Made by a program: the position numbers and the translations under genes. Below, piece by piece: positions 34,009 to 44,999 of a DNA stretch of 46,985 nt. The notes under the pieces were generated by a model. That model saw nothing but the letters and a program-made list of their open reading frames with translations, was not told the origin of the DNA and did no database searches. This DNA is from Bigelowiella natans CCMP2755 (Eukaryota; Cercozoa; Chlorarachniophyceae), in contig ADNK01002785.1 of assembly GCA_000320545.1 (NCBI GenBank), positions 1-46,985 of the forward strand, in the 5' to 3' direction. Positions within the stretch are counted from its first letter, which is position 1, and each line of letters begins with the position of its first letter.

Positions 34009-37000
34009 TCACACTGATTCTTTCTTCTCTACACCGCTGGCCTTCTTGGGCTTCTCGAAGGCACAGCAGCAGCAGCACACTTCCTCTACGACATCGTCCA
34101 GGGCGCTCTTGTCCTCTTCCTTCACCACGCCCTTCTCGCCCGGCGCCGCGCCCTCCTGGAAGGCGGTGTCGAAGTCCCACACCTTGACCTTCTCCCCGCG
34201 TCCGTCTGCGGACGATAGGTAACAGCGAGAAAATGATAAGTGAAGGGACGAGTTTAGTTTCACAGATGAACCGAAAACATAGATTTGTAGAGAGGAAAAT
34301 TATTAATTAAAATATATTCCATGAATCCGCACACAAAAACACACACACACACACACGCGCACACACACACACTATCCGTTGAAAGGAAACATCTTGCGAC
34401 GACGATCATAAGATGACATTTTGATGACATGCGAGTAATGTAGAACGGAAAACCTTGGTCTCGTGGCGCCATAGGAGGAGCGACGCCTGCCCAATTTACC
34501 TACCCATCGTACGATAATACTTCAACTTTCATACTTGCACATATAATATATTTATATTTAATATTACGCCAATATATTTAACTGTTTCTATGAAGTGCAA
34601 AGCTGAGTTCTTGATGAAGTACAGTAATCAATGCAAGAATATGTATGTTGACGATGGGGAAGAGGTAGAATAGTGACATTTTTTACCCTCATCGGAGCTG
34701 TGCCTCCCCCACTCCTAGCCCATAAGTAGCCACCTGCATTCACCTCTAAGAAAGGGGGCGAATAATAAGGGGGAAATATTAGAAACAGGGGGGCGAAGGG
34801 TACTCTCTTTCAAAACATCGCCTATTCTAGATGTTACTATCATCATTATTCTTATTCTTCTTCTTATAATTATTAGTAGTTGTAGTATTGCGAGCCCTCG
34901 TCCATATCTTCTTCGAAGGCCCAAACTAGCTCTATTCTCACCTTTCCATTTTTTCTTGTTAAAGGCCGGCTCGACGGGATGTTCCGCTGCTGCAGCCGAG
35001 ACGGGTGTCGGCACGGGTGGGGGCGGTGCCACCTGGACAAAGGAAGAATGATGATGATGATGACGATGACGATGACGATGACGATGATCCCTTCCACAAA
35101 TTCGAGGGAGTGGTAGCAGCTGCATCATATCTCTACCTTCTTCTTCTTCAACAGTGCGGGTTTGTAGTCCAAGAGAGCAAGAAGGCTACATGCAAACACG
35201 ACAATGATTATGACCATTACACAACAGCGTTCGAAAAACATTTTAAATCGTAGAAACGATAAAAAAAAAATGTCTTTCTACCTCAAGAGCAGGAGCGCAG
35301 GAATGACGGCGCCATAGAGAGCAAAAGCAGCTCGCACGTCAGGGCTGTATCAATTGGTAACAACAACAAAATCCAAAACAAAAATCACAATCAACCAATT
35401 AAATATATTCGTACATGTAGGAGGAGCAAAATGCCTACATCGGATCAAAGCAGTCGTTGATATCGCTGACGAAACGGAAGATCGGCCCGATTGAAGAGCC
35501 ATCCCCCCCAGAGAAACTTACTCCATTGTCAACGCTTACAGCGACACGTGCATTTCCTGTTCGAGTGACGTTGGCGGAGCGGCATCGTAAGGAGCTTTCA
35601 GTTAGAGCGTTGGCTTCGCTGATCTGTGTGAGGGAGGAAAGGGGGGGGGGGGGGATGGAGAGAAAGTTCAAGAGGATTTGTCGATAAAAATCGAAGGAGA
35701 GTATATGACGATTCTTAATTGTTAATAGTCTCTCCTCTTTCCGCATATTAGAGCTGATGGCTTGGTGACATGCACTTACGAAGGTCTCGCCGTTGTCTTC
35801 GAACGTGTAGCGGCACTGCAGCATCTCGTCCCCGTTGAGGCTTAGGCTATCCAGAGGTTGGTTCATGATCATGGTGAAGAGGATAGGTGAATGGGGGGGG
35901 AAGAATATCAGCAAATATCTTGAGTAAGTCGAAAATATTGTAAGTGCAATGCAGTTCGCATCGACTAGCATCGATAGTTTGTATTTACAATAACACACCC
36001 ACCCCCCTCCCCTCCCGCCTCCCGCCCTTCCCCTTCTCGGCTATACCTGCCGTTGACAATGATTTCAGTATCTCCCGTTCCACAGTTGACGCTGATGGCG
36101 GTGATATTCACGCAGTTGCTCGCGTTGTTGACGAAACGGAAGTTCAGCCCTCCGGCAAAGCTCCTCCCATCTCTGCTTACCTCCACCAGAGCGTTTCCTG
36201 TCCTCGATGTGTTGCTGGGGCGCTGGCATCTGATCGCCTCGCCGCTGATGGGGTCGGCAGGGACCACCTGCAATTGTTTTGTGATGATGATGATGACGAT
36301 GATGATGATGATAATGACGACGATGATGATGACGATGACGATGAATGGTTATTTAAGGGGTGTTCTGCAAATAAAATAGACAACGTGAAGGTTAAAGTAG
36401 ATGGGAGGGGGGGGGGTCGAGTGCACACTTACAAAGCTTTCTCCGTCGTCGAATGTAAATTGGCATCGGAGCAAATCGTCGCCATCCAAGTTGCTGGTTG
36501 GGTCAGAAGCAGGTAGATGGGGAGAAGGGGGAGGGGCGGAGAGACAAATTGGTCAGGTTTTCAAATGGTATATAGAAGATTGTCGTCCATTAAGCGACAA
36601 ATTAGCCGTGTTGAGGGATAAATAAAAAAGCTTTCAATACTTCTGATGAAATTCAATTACATTTTGCTAAGTTTATTTTCAACAAATACGACAACATTGC
36701 TGCACGTGGGGATAAGGGGTAGAGGGGAGACAATGGGTTGCAGCTCTCACCTGCCATTAACTCTGATTACAGTGTCGCCTACACCGCAAACTTCACTAAG
36801 GCTTGTCGCGTTGATGCAGCTATCCAAGAGCAGCAGAATACACACACACACACACAGCATTAGTACTTTCCACAGAAAGGGCTGTGATAACAAATAGTCC
36901 TCCTGGAGAACCAAGAACTAACGGAAAAGGGAGAATGACGAGAAATGACGATAATGTTTTCGACGTGTGTTTTCACGTCGATCCTGTGGGTGGCATGTTG

Positions 37001-38269
37001 TTTTGGTAACTTCCAAGCTTCTCTTAACTCTCGTTCCGCGTTACCACAAGAGAGTTTGCACTCATAGCTACTCCCACGGCTCTCTTACTACCTCTGATCG
37101 GCTATGATCTGGGCGATATTCCCAAAATCGAAGTCAAGGGCTACGGCAAATGAGAACGTGGAGGTTGGCTGAGAGGCGATTTGCGCGAGCTGCGCAATGC
37201 CGTCAGGGTCATTCCTAATAGACAATGATAAAAAATATAAGTTCTATGAAGGTTATAGAGAATCCACCCCCCCTCCTCCCTGCCCCCCAATATGTTCGAT
37301 GGCTTACCCTATGAAGATTCCGAAGATCAACACACCGCTATCCCTCAGCTGCTGGGCTGCAAGGTTTTGGGCGGCCTGGGTTCCAGCATCCCCCCCTCCA
37401 TCACTGAAAATAACATGTAAATTCAGCAATCAACATTATTTTGGTAAAGCCGTGGTAGACAGAGAAAGAACACGCTTTGATGTGTATTATTGATTGCTAC
37501 TGCGTGTAGGAGGCATGAGATGTATCTATCTACCTCAGGAGGACAAGAGTCCTGGGCTCATCGTTCGGGAGGGTCGGATCGCTGAACAGCTCGATTGCTG
37601 AGTAGAATTGGTTAGGGGAGTAGGGATGGTTCGGCATGGGTGAGCATGATGAAAATCGCATGAAACTCATTGTTCGCCTATATCTTTCACCTTGCTGCAA
37701 AGCCAGATCTATCCTGGTGCCGCCGCCTCCATCGCGCTGCAAGACTTGCACCTGATCTGCCAAGCCAAGCCCATCGCTCGTGAAGTTAAATGGAAACTGG
37801 AGGCGTGGCACCGAGTCGAAGGTGAAAAGGCCGAACTGGCGGCTGTGGAGGGGGGGGGATGGCAGTAATGATACATTTAGCCAAATGTAAATGATAGTTC
37901 GCTGCTACATCAGGCTTCTCCAATGCACCACAACCAAGTTCAGAATGTTATATCTCTCACATGTCGATCCCGTTGAATGTATTTCGAATCACTTCCGCGC
38001 CAAAGTTGAGCTGATCCTGCGTGCGGAATGGTTTAGGGTTCGATCGATTGTTATGGTAATAGTATTGATAACATTTTAGCTGGCAGCATGAGAAGGAAAA
38101 ACGATGCAGTGTGAACCTGAAACCCGTCATCTTCAACGCTTCCAGATTCATCGATCACGAGCAGCATTTGTATGTTGCATTGCGCCTGCGGTTGACCGTA
38201 GATGGGAACGCACTGCAGCAAGCAGAAGAGACCGACGAGGAGAGAGCGAACCGGTAATCTGGACGCCAT
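34009..38269 (-). CDS. Type I membrane protein: vWFA domain, two TIG-like repeats, Cys-rich tail
   Basis: Fifteen exons join in phase to 548 residues: 38269-38117, 38016-37961, 37842-37691, 37597-37534, 37403-37308, 37214-37092, 36819-36751, 36493-36433, 36267-36047, 35846-35780, 35623-35439, 35344-35282, 35185-35137, 35032-34942 and 34205-34009. A signal peptide (LLVGLFCLLQCVPIYG) leads into a von Willebrand A domain with metal-site DESGS (40-44), the GGGGT threonine (112) and LSDGG aspartate (143). Residues 216-about 310 and 310-about 410 are two homologous repeats with TV/EIIVNG, LRC.FTF.D.GE.F, SRTGNA.VEVS and FRFV. They resemble IPT/TIG immunoglobulin-like folds. A hydrophobic span (FALYGAVIPALLLLSLLALL, about 423-442) is followed by KKKK, a Pro/Ala stretch and an acidic tail containing CCCCC. 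The layout suggests a divalent-cation-dependent adhesion or surface receptor. No named family fits the whole. Confidence 0.85.
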
Positions 38270-38726
38270 TCTTTGTTCGTTTATTTCGGCTGCAACGATT
38301 CTATACCAACGAATTCATCCTAGAATCGCCTGCATAAAACTCTCACCGGCCTAATACTCCTTCCGACTTGGTGGCAGCACACGCGTGCTGGGCGCGCGTA
38401 CGCTCGGTTGGAGCTGATGCCAATGCCCTAAAAGAGGAAAGTTGGGTATCTCGTAAGAAGCTCAGAAACGCAGGCGATTTCTGCAAAAATCGGTCCTGTA
38501 ATGACCTCTCGAAAGCAAGGAAGGATTCTAACTTCAAAGAATTCCTTGTCGCTTTTCGCTTTTCGCATTACTTCCCACGAAATGTATTTGTTGTAGTTTT
38601 TTTAACAATAGTTGTCGCGGAGGAAAAACGCCATTGTTTTTTCTATTTCCTAATTCGAAAGGAAAAATGCCTCGCGTGCCCACATTAATATTCCGTTAAA
38701 GTGCAGCACGCGTCGGAGAAAGCAAG
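38270..38726. promoter_or_regulatory. Divergent intergenic region between vWFA-TIG and tetraspan genes
   Basis: The start codons of the two membrane-protein genes face away from each other across 457 bp. No coding is supported in between. Both promoters are expected here by position; no box was recognised. Confidence 0.4.
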
Positions 38727-38977
38727 ATGGCAAAGGGTCGTTGCTGTGGCCGCCCTGGTAAGCGTGATTCCCCCTTCGATGTTCACTTTATATTTCCCCG
38801 TTGATATGATTGTCATCATCATCATCATCATCATCATCATTGTCTTCATTATAATCATTATCATCATCATAATCATCATCAGTGCGGACCTTAACGCTTT
38901 GGTTCTGTGTGTGCGACATCCTTATTGCGATCCTGGGAATTGCGATCGTTCCTCTACTTATTACGGACGAGTACGTC

Positions 38978-39035
<58 letters not shown>

Positions 39036-39660
39036 GCAGAGAGTCGTAAGAATCTCGGAATACGATTTTGATGGGCCGTCATGTTTTTTGAATCTTACCT
39101 AAGGAGTGCTATTTACGTTGACTATGGGATCATTGCCCTTCTCTACTACAGTACGTCCTAAGCACACAATCTCTACACCAGAGCAGTGTTCTGTGCTTTA
39201 CAAGAACAAATATGCTAAATATACAGTGAATTATAATTATTTAACTCCCCAAGGACTTTTTTGTGTGCACCGCAGTTTGTTCCCTCGGTTTCTCGATCGT
39301 TGGATTCTACGGGGCCTATGCAATCCGCAAGCGATACATCGTGACGCTATTCGTATGGCTGATTGGGAGTATCATTTTCTTCTTCATCTCTTACATCGGA
39401 GCCATTGCCAGCGTTGAGTCAACATGCGAGGAGATCCATGCTAGGGATGAGAATGTAGATATAATGAATAAATAACAACGCGGAATTTTTTTAGCTGTCG
39501 CTGCTCCTCCCAAACGACTATTCTTTCCAACACGTGCATTCATCGCAGGATGACCGTTTCAATAGATGTGTGGAACTCGGTGAAGGCCTTCTCGCCGTAG
39601 CATTCATCATCGTAATCACACTCAGGTAGCTGTCATGTCACTCACAAAGTACACGCTGGG

Positions 39661-39706
<46 letters not shown>

Positions 39707-40245
39707 ATACGCGTATCTAATCGATTCTAATCTGTGGTTTGACGTTGAAGAATGAAACGTGTGGTCACCAGGTTTGTCTATCTATACGTCGGGTACAAGC
39801 TGATGAAGGCCGTCCAAACGGTAGTAGGCGAGCACGCAATAATACCACCATATCACTCAAATCACCGAACATAAAATGAACACCCGATTCTCCTCGCATT
39901 GCCCGTCGTCCCCCAAAACGAAACTTCCGTGTATACCAACAGCTGAAGAAAGAGCGCTCCGAGACGGAATCCAACCTCGTGTCGAAGCAGGAGATGTCGC
40001 GAAGCTCTGGGCCAAGTTTTCCCGCTGCTGGCGGACACCGATCAGTCTCTTCGCTAGGCCATCTGGGCGTCATTTCTGGGAAGTTTGGCCGGTCCAAGAA
40101 CAACCTGGGAGTTGCGGACTCGTCCTCAGCGGCAACCAGCCCAATGGCTTCTAGCGCAGAGATGAGGCGTGCTGGCAAAAATAGTAACAAGTTCCAAAGC
40201 AATCCAATCGCCTCTGCGGACATGAAGAGGTCCCCGCTGTATTAG
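38727..40245 (+). CDS. Four-helix (tetraspan) membrane protein with Ser-rich tail
   Basis: Seven exons, 38727-38757, 38883-38970, 39104-39150, 39276-39454, 39549-39625, 39772-39820 and 39943-40245, join in phase to 257 residues. After a basic, Cys-containing start (MAKGRCCGRP) come four hydrophobic segments: WFCVCDILIAILGIAIVPLL; IIALLYY joined to ICSLGFSIVGFYGAYAI; LFVWLIGSIIFFFISYIGAI; and GLLAVAFIIVI with FVYLYVGY. The loop between spans 3 and 4 is about 35 residues with two cysteines. Tetraspan topology is clear, but the CCG motif of animal tetraspanins is absent from that loop, so I call no family. The Cys pair at the N-terminus could be lipid-modified. The tail of about 100 residues is polar and Ser/Gly/Asn-rich. 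Introns carry (ATC)n, (GA)n and (GT)n tracts. Reading past exon 4 gives only a short stop-terminated tail. Confidence 0.75.
38811..38880. repeat. Intronic (ATC)n tract
   Basis: ATC/TCA repeats fill the 3' half of the first intron of the tetraspan gene. Confidence 0.9.
38981..39035. repeat. Intronic (GA)n tract
   Basis: GA run in the second intron (38971-39103) of the tetraspan gene. Confidence 0.95.
39662..39703. repeat. Intronic (GT)n tract
   Basis: Uninterrupted GT run in the intron 39626-39771 of the tetraspan gene. Confidence 0.95.
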
Positions 40246-41444
40246 GGGACAGTATGTTATGAATATAGAGCTCTAATGTCAAGGCTGCCGGTTAATATTC
40301 ATGTTGCTCATGCAAGTACTAGCGGTGCTGTTTCATGTACCATATGTGTGTCCAAGCGTCGTGTACGTAGTTTGTGCAGATGCTATAATAATAACCAATT
40401 GCTGAAGCGATTTAATGACATCACTGCATCACTGCATCCGTCTCAAATCAATGCAATCATTATTTCCCAGCTCGTGTATGCCTATAGTATCATGTGCGTT
40501 AGGCGCAGTGACATGTTAGGGTAGCACAGCAGCTTTTGGATACCAGCGCAATGTCGCGCATGCAATGTTGCATTGCTAATTTATTTTGCAAAATTGAGGG
40601 GCTATCGCATCGAGGCCACTAGCACTGCTAGCTAGCTAGACTGCGAGCATGCACGCACCTAGCTAGCTAGGTAGCTAGACATGCTTATAGCATGCTCATG
40701 CGCTATGCGATCTATCTTATTTAGCTAGATGATAAGTTCAATCTAGATATGACAGACATGCTATGTAATATATCTAGTTAGCGCTCTAGCGCTACCAGGC
40801 TAGCTAATTCTAGAGCTAGACGATCACATACACAGCCTAGCTAGCTAGATGCTGCACTGCCAGAGCGATCTAGCGATGCATGCGCATTCATAACACTCTA
40901 GCACTGCTAGCTAGCTAGACTGCTAGAACACATTGTGATAAAGTTGCTTTCTAGCTTTATTACTGACAATTTCTATGTTTTTGGTTACAAATTTATTCTA
41001 ACAATAGATTTAATGACGACGACTACTACTACGAACTCCACAAGAACCATTTGCTCAATCTTCTGTGGGCTACATTAAAACGGTGAATGCATCTTCTGCA
41101 CACCTCTGCTGATAAATCTAGCGCAGCACCCATGCAGCAATAATAGCAACCAGCAGCACTAGAGCACGAGAGGACTCGATCCAACGCCATACTGCTCAGA
41201 GTACTGCTAGTCTGCTAGTACTGGTGCTGCTGCAGGTGGCTGCTTCCTCTTTCTGGTGATATTACTTCCAACTTCCAATATACAAATATCCTCTGTTAAA
41301 ACAGCAAAAGCTGAACTATGATATTTCGACAGCTTTGCGCTCTCCACCCCCCCACCACCCCCCTCTCTCTCTCTCATCGACAGTGCCATAATTCATCAGT
41401 CGGGGAGAGGTGAGGGAGATACCTCAGTTACTGCCTCTCTGCCA
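40246..41444. other. Intergenic, CTAG/GCTAGC island
   Basis: From about 40615 to 40930 the sequence is packed with GCTAGCTAG, CTAGCTAGAT and related words. The flanks are ordinary noncoding sequence, and a CT-rich tract lies near 41345-41380. No gene is supported. Confidence 0.55.
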
Positions 41445-42570
41445 TCAGCTTTTACTAGGCTCCAGAGCTGCTGCTACAACTGGGGCGACGGCTTTGGTCT
41501 CTTCCATTCTCCGCATCCTCTCGCACCAAAGTCTGCCAACGTCATTGCCAAGAGCCCTCAGCGTCTCTTCCTGCACAACTTCGTTTACGATGGCGCAAAA
41601 ATAACAAAGCTTTTTGGCCGCCCTTGCCACCTTCGCGCGCCCGCCTCCCCGGCTAGCGCTCCCACTTTTCTTCTTGCTCTTCCTTCCCCTCGCCAACCCT
41701 TTCGAGTTCTTCTGCTTCCCACTACTGCCGCCTTCTTCCGCTGTGATCGGTTTCGAGTTCTTTTCATTGCTAGCCTTGGCGTGGCCGCTTGCATTTGTTC
41801 CAGCCTTCGTTGGCGTGGCCCCCTTCCTCTTGCTATCGCCGTTGTTGTCGTTCGCGCCTGCAGCTGTAGTGCCTCCTTTTACGCCGCCGTTCTCTGTCTT
41901 CGAGGAAGGAAATTCATAGCAGTGCGTGTCCGCAGTGTGCTCTGCTGCTGCGAACTCGGAAGGGGGGGGGCGAGCTCCTGGTTTCGAGCTACCTTGGGTT
42001 TTGTCACCACCACCCTCAGCAGCATTAGGCGAGGGCGCGGCAGCAGCATCGGTAGCAGCTGAACCGAAGAGATTTCCGGAATTCGGTTTCGTCTTCTTTG
42101 CCTCTTTCTTCGATGCCGCCGTGGCCGTCGAGGTTAGGCGGATCGCTTTGTCCTTAGCGGCCTTGATCTCCGCCATCGTCGCCGTTTTCTCCGGGAGCTG
42201 GGAGAGCACCACGGTTCTTTCCTCCTGGCTGCTGCCACTACCCCTGCCCCCCCCCCCCTTAGCTGTTGTTTTTGGGAACTCATCCTTGTCGTTATCGTTG
42301 CAGTTATCAACCTCCCCCTTTGCTGCTGACTTCACTGTCTGGGGGTTCTCGATACCACGTGCTTGCTGCTGCTGCTGCTGGCGTTTTTGGAGGGTGAGGC
42401 GTTGCTGCCTCCTATCCTCTCGAAGCTCCTCGGCGAGTGTCTCGAGAAAGCATTGGAAATCGGCCAGGGCGCGTAGCTACATACGACGGCAAGAGTATGA
42501 TGAAGGGACACATTTAAAAACAAGGGTTAGTAAAAATATAAGCTCTCTCTCTCTTTCTCTCACACACACA

Positions 42571-42605
<35 letters not shown>

Positions 42606-44402
42606 CCCCCACACTGCTACTGCTACTTTCAAAGTACAGGAACATAGGCAAGGGGGAAAAAAACTCATCTCACTCACACTACCGAGAGCGTATGGTAGAA
42701 CAGCATCCTCGCCGTATCTCGGACCGCCTCCACAGCAAAGGCGTGCGTGACTCCGGCCACTCTCTCAGCATTCTCGAGGCCCTTTCGAATCGCTGCGCCC
42801 ACGCTGGGAAGCACCGCGGACTTGTCCAACACGTCGGAGACGGTGAAGACCACGCTGCCCGCCCCTTTCCTGTCCTCCTCCCACTCGCCGTTGTACAGCC
42901 GCTTGGTGAATGCGTACGTGAAGAGAAGCTCAACCAGGTTTGGAAGCAGCTTCAGCCTCTTCGTGCGCGGGTCAATGGCGGTGGGGGTGGGGGCGCGTAA
43001 GTAGCGGAGTGAAGGAATGTCAACCGCAGACAACTCGCGCTTGGTGCTGCTGCCATTTCCCTCGCCGTAAGTATTGACTACCCCCACGGATAGGATACGG
43101 GGCTTTGGGACTGACGCGCTTAAACCTAAAGGGTGGCAGGGGGGGGGGGGGGGGATTACGATATTGGAAAGAGAAGGAGAAGATATGAGTCAGGGTCGAT
43201 CGATCAATAATGAATCAATGCGGACGCTTTCCACTTAGCAGAAAGCCATGGTAAAGGACCAAGGGAGGAGGAGGAGGAGGAGTATGGAAGAATCGGAACG
43301 TGCGGAAGAAAAACGAGCTCACGCATGCATTAGCATGTAAACTCCGTGATCGAATTCCTGACTAGCTAACATTGGTGATAATGTGCTGTATGGTTGTTGA
43401 GTAGAGCAAGCTGGACACGTTGCCATGAGAACAGAGGGCCGAGACCAGCCACCCAAAACACACCCAATCTTTCATCTAGGATGATCGCTATACGTAAAAC
43501 GTTCGATTGTCAATGCCAGGGGTTATTTGAGGCGCATCGAGTAGACGATGCCCCTCTCCCCCGACTCGATAGAACACGTTGGAAGCGCATCCAGAGGGAG
43601 GGGGGAGACACCAGAGAAACGAAGAGAACTAAAGCATTGACATCAAATCGCATCATAGTGCTACAGTTACTAAAACAAAACCTTTGTGCGGCCACGCCTC
43701 CAAGTCGTCGACCTTGGGAGCCATCGGTGCCAAGGCCCTCCACCCATGGATCTCATAGTCCTTCTTCTGCCTCTCTTTATCATCACCAGGCGAGGGGGGA
43801 GGACACCACCATGGATCCCAGGGCTTGAACAAGTCTGCCAAGCGCCCATCCGCAGCCATCTTTCGGAACTTCTTCTCCGTCTGAGCGTCGAGCCTTTTCG
43901 GGTCAAACTTGCCGGAGACCGCCATCTGCTGGAAGAGGCGCAGAAGCCGCTCATGCTCCTCGTCTACCTCCTGCTCGTCATCCTCTCTATTAGGGTCTGC
44001 ATTCGCTCTCCGGATCACTGCCGGGCCTTCAGGAGGCACGGGCAATGGATCGTCAGCTGCTTTGGCTTCGAGATCTCGCTTGAGAGCGGCCACCGCCTTC
44101 TCCTTATCGGCCTTGGAGGGCTTCGCGTACGCAAGCTCTTTCTGCACCTGCTCCTGGTAGAACGGCTCCGTGCACTTCCCGTCATGAGCGCGGTAGCACT
44201 TGAGCGAGCAGGAGACTGCGTGGCACTTCGGGCAGGTGTACTTCGCCCTCTCCTGGTTGCAGGACGAGCAGATCGTGATCTTAGAGCTGGAGGAGATTGG
44301 GACCGCTGCCGCCGCCCCCCGCCGCCTCCCAGGAAGGCGTATATCCCGCACACCGGTCTTCAACCTCCGCGCGGAGGCTGTTCCGGTGGGGATGGACTTC
44401 AT
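41445..44402 (-). CDS. ZNHIT2: HIT-type zinc finger protein, ZNHIT2-like, with long disordered insertion
   Basis: Three exons, 44402-43682, 43125-42683 and 42476-41445, join in phases 1 and 0 to 731 residues. Residues 45-77 form a complete HIT zinc finger (C45, C48, C57, C60, C65, C69, H73, C77) in the context YTCPKCHAVSCSLKCYRAHD, followed by FYQEQVQKEL. FRKMAADGRLADLFKPWDPWW and LLFTYAFTKRLYNGEWEE match the conserved central blocks of ZNHIT2. The last conserved block, near residues 655-675 (AAKKLCYFCAIVNE), is separated from the rest by over 200 residues rich in Ala, Gly, Ser, Thr and Lys. The whole is almost twice the usual length of about 400. ZNHIT2 works with the R2TP chaperone and RUVBL helicases in assembling U5 snRNP and other complexes. 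Exon 3 also has a poly-Gln run (CAG repeats near 42364-42380). Confidence 0.85.
42541..42604. repeat. Intronic (CT)n(CA)n tract
   Basis: CT then CA repeats in the intron 42477-42682 of the ZNHIT2-like gene; on the coding strand they read GT then GA. Confidence 0.9.
43140..43681. other. Long intron of the ZNHIT2-like gene
   Basis: The 556-nt intron between exons 1 and 2 (43126-43681) contains a poly-G run near 43139-43154 and an AGG-rich stretch near 43263-43282. No separate gene is supported inside it. Confidence 0.6.
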
Positions 44403-44999
44403 GGTTGGGAGGGGCAGGCGAGGAGGGGAGCCGTGGACCGCACTCGTTCCCGTTCTGGAATTTCTCCGTAAGCTAAATTCACCTGAAAACGCAGGCGAAT
44501 TCAGGTAAAATCAAGCGATACCGAGATAGATTTCGGCATCGTAGCCTGCGTCTGAGCCAAGAAAGCCTATTTGAGTATTTTAGGCCTAAAATATGTTGTC
44601 GCGGTGTCAAAACGTCACCCTCTTCGCATCGGCATTCTCGAATGGCTGCCGGAAAGCCTTCCGAGGAGGTCCAACACCAGCGCCAACACGCATTGACCCG
44701 CACCCCCCGCCCGCCCGCATGCTGGTTCGAAAATTGGCATCTGATTGAATTTTGGGCTTCCACAATAGGTCTCATCGTCGACGGGCCTGTCGGCATGCCT
44801 CTCGCTGCTGCGAAAGAAAACAGACGAAGAGAAGTTTGCAGGGCTCCTCCTTGTCTCGAAGCATCTAAAGGTCGACTAGTTGTAGCCGCAGGGACGGCGA
44901 TGGATGGTTTGGCGATGTCATGAATCGTGGCGCGCAATTGAGCATTCAGAAGGCTTCTTCCGCGAGAGAATTGTAGCCAGAAGAGCTATGTAATCGTAG
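44403..44999. other. Divergent region between ZNHIT2-like and neurochondrin-like genes
   Basis: This holds the promoter side of the minus-strand gene and the unresolved 5' exon(s) of the plus-strand gene. Open frames on both strands (44642-44923 plus, 44479-44937 minus) are mutual shadows, and neither shows a recognisable pattern. Confidence 0.4.

Noticed and set aside
41926-42750. 274-residue plus-strand frame rich in Ala, Ser and Val
   Set aside because: Antisense to the ZNHIT2-like third exon, running into the CA repeat; no family pattern.
43686-44471. 261-residue plus-strand frame
   Set aside because: Antisense to the zinc-finger exon, which has the full Cys/His spacing on the minus strand.
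44642-44923. Plus-strand frame beginning MAAGKPSEEV
   Set aside because: Overlaps an equally long minus-strand frame, has no recognisable pattern and cannot be joined in phase to the neurochondrin-like exons.
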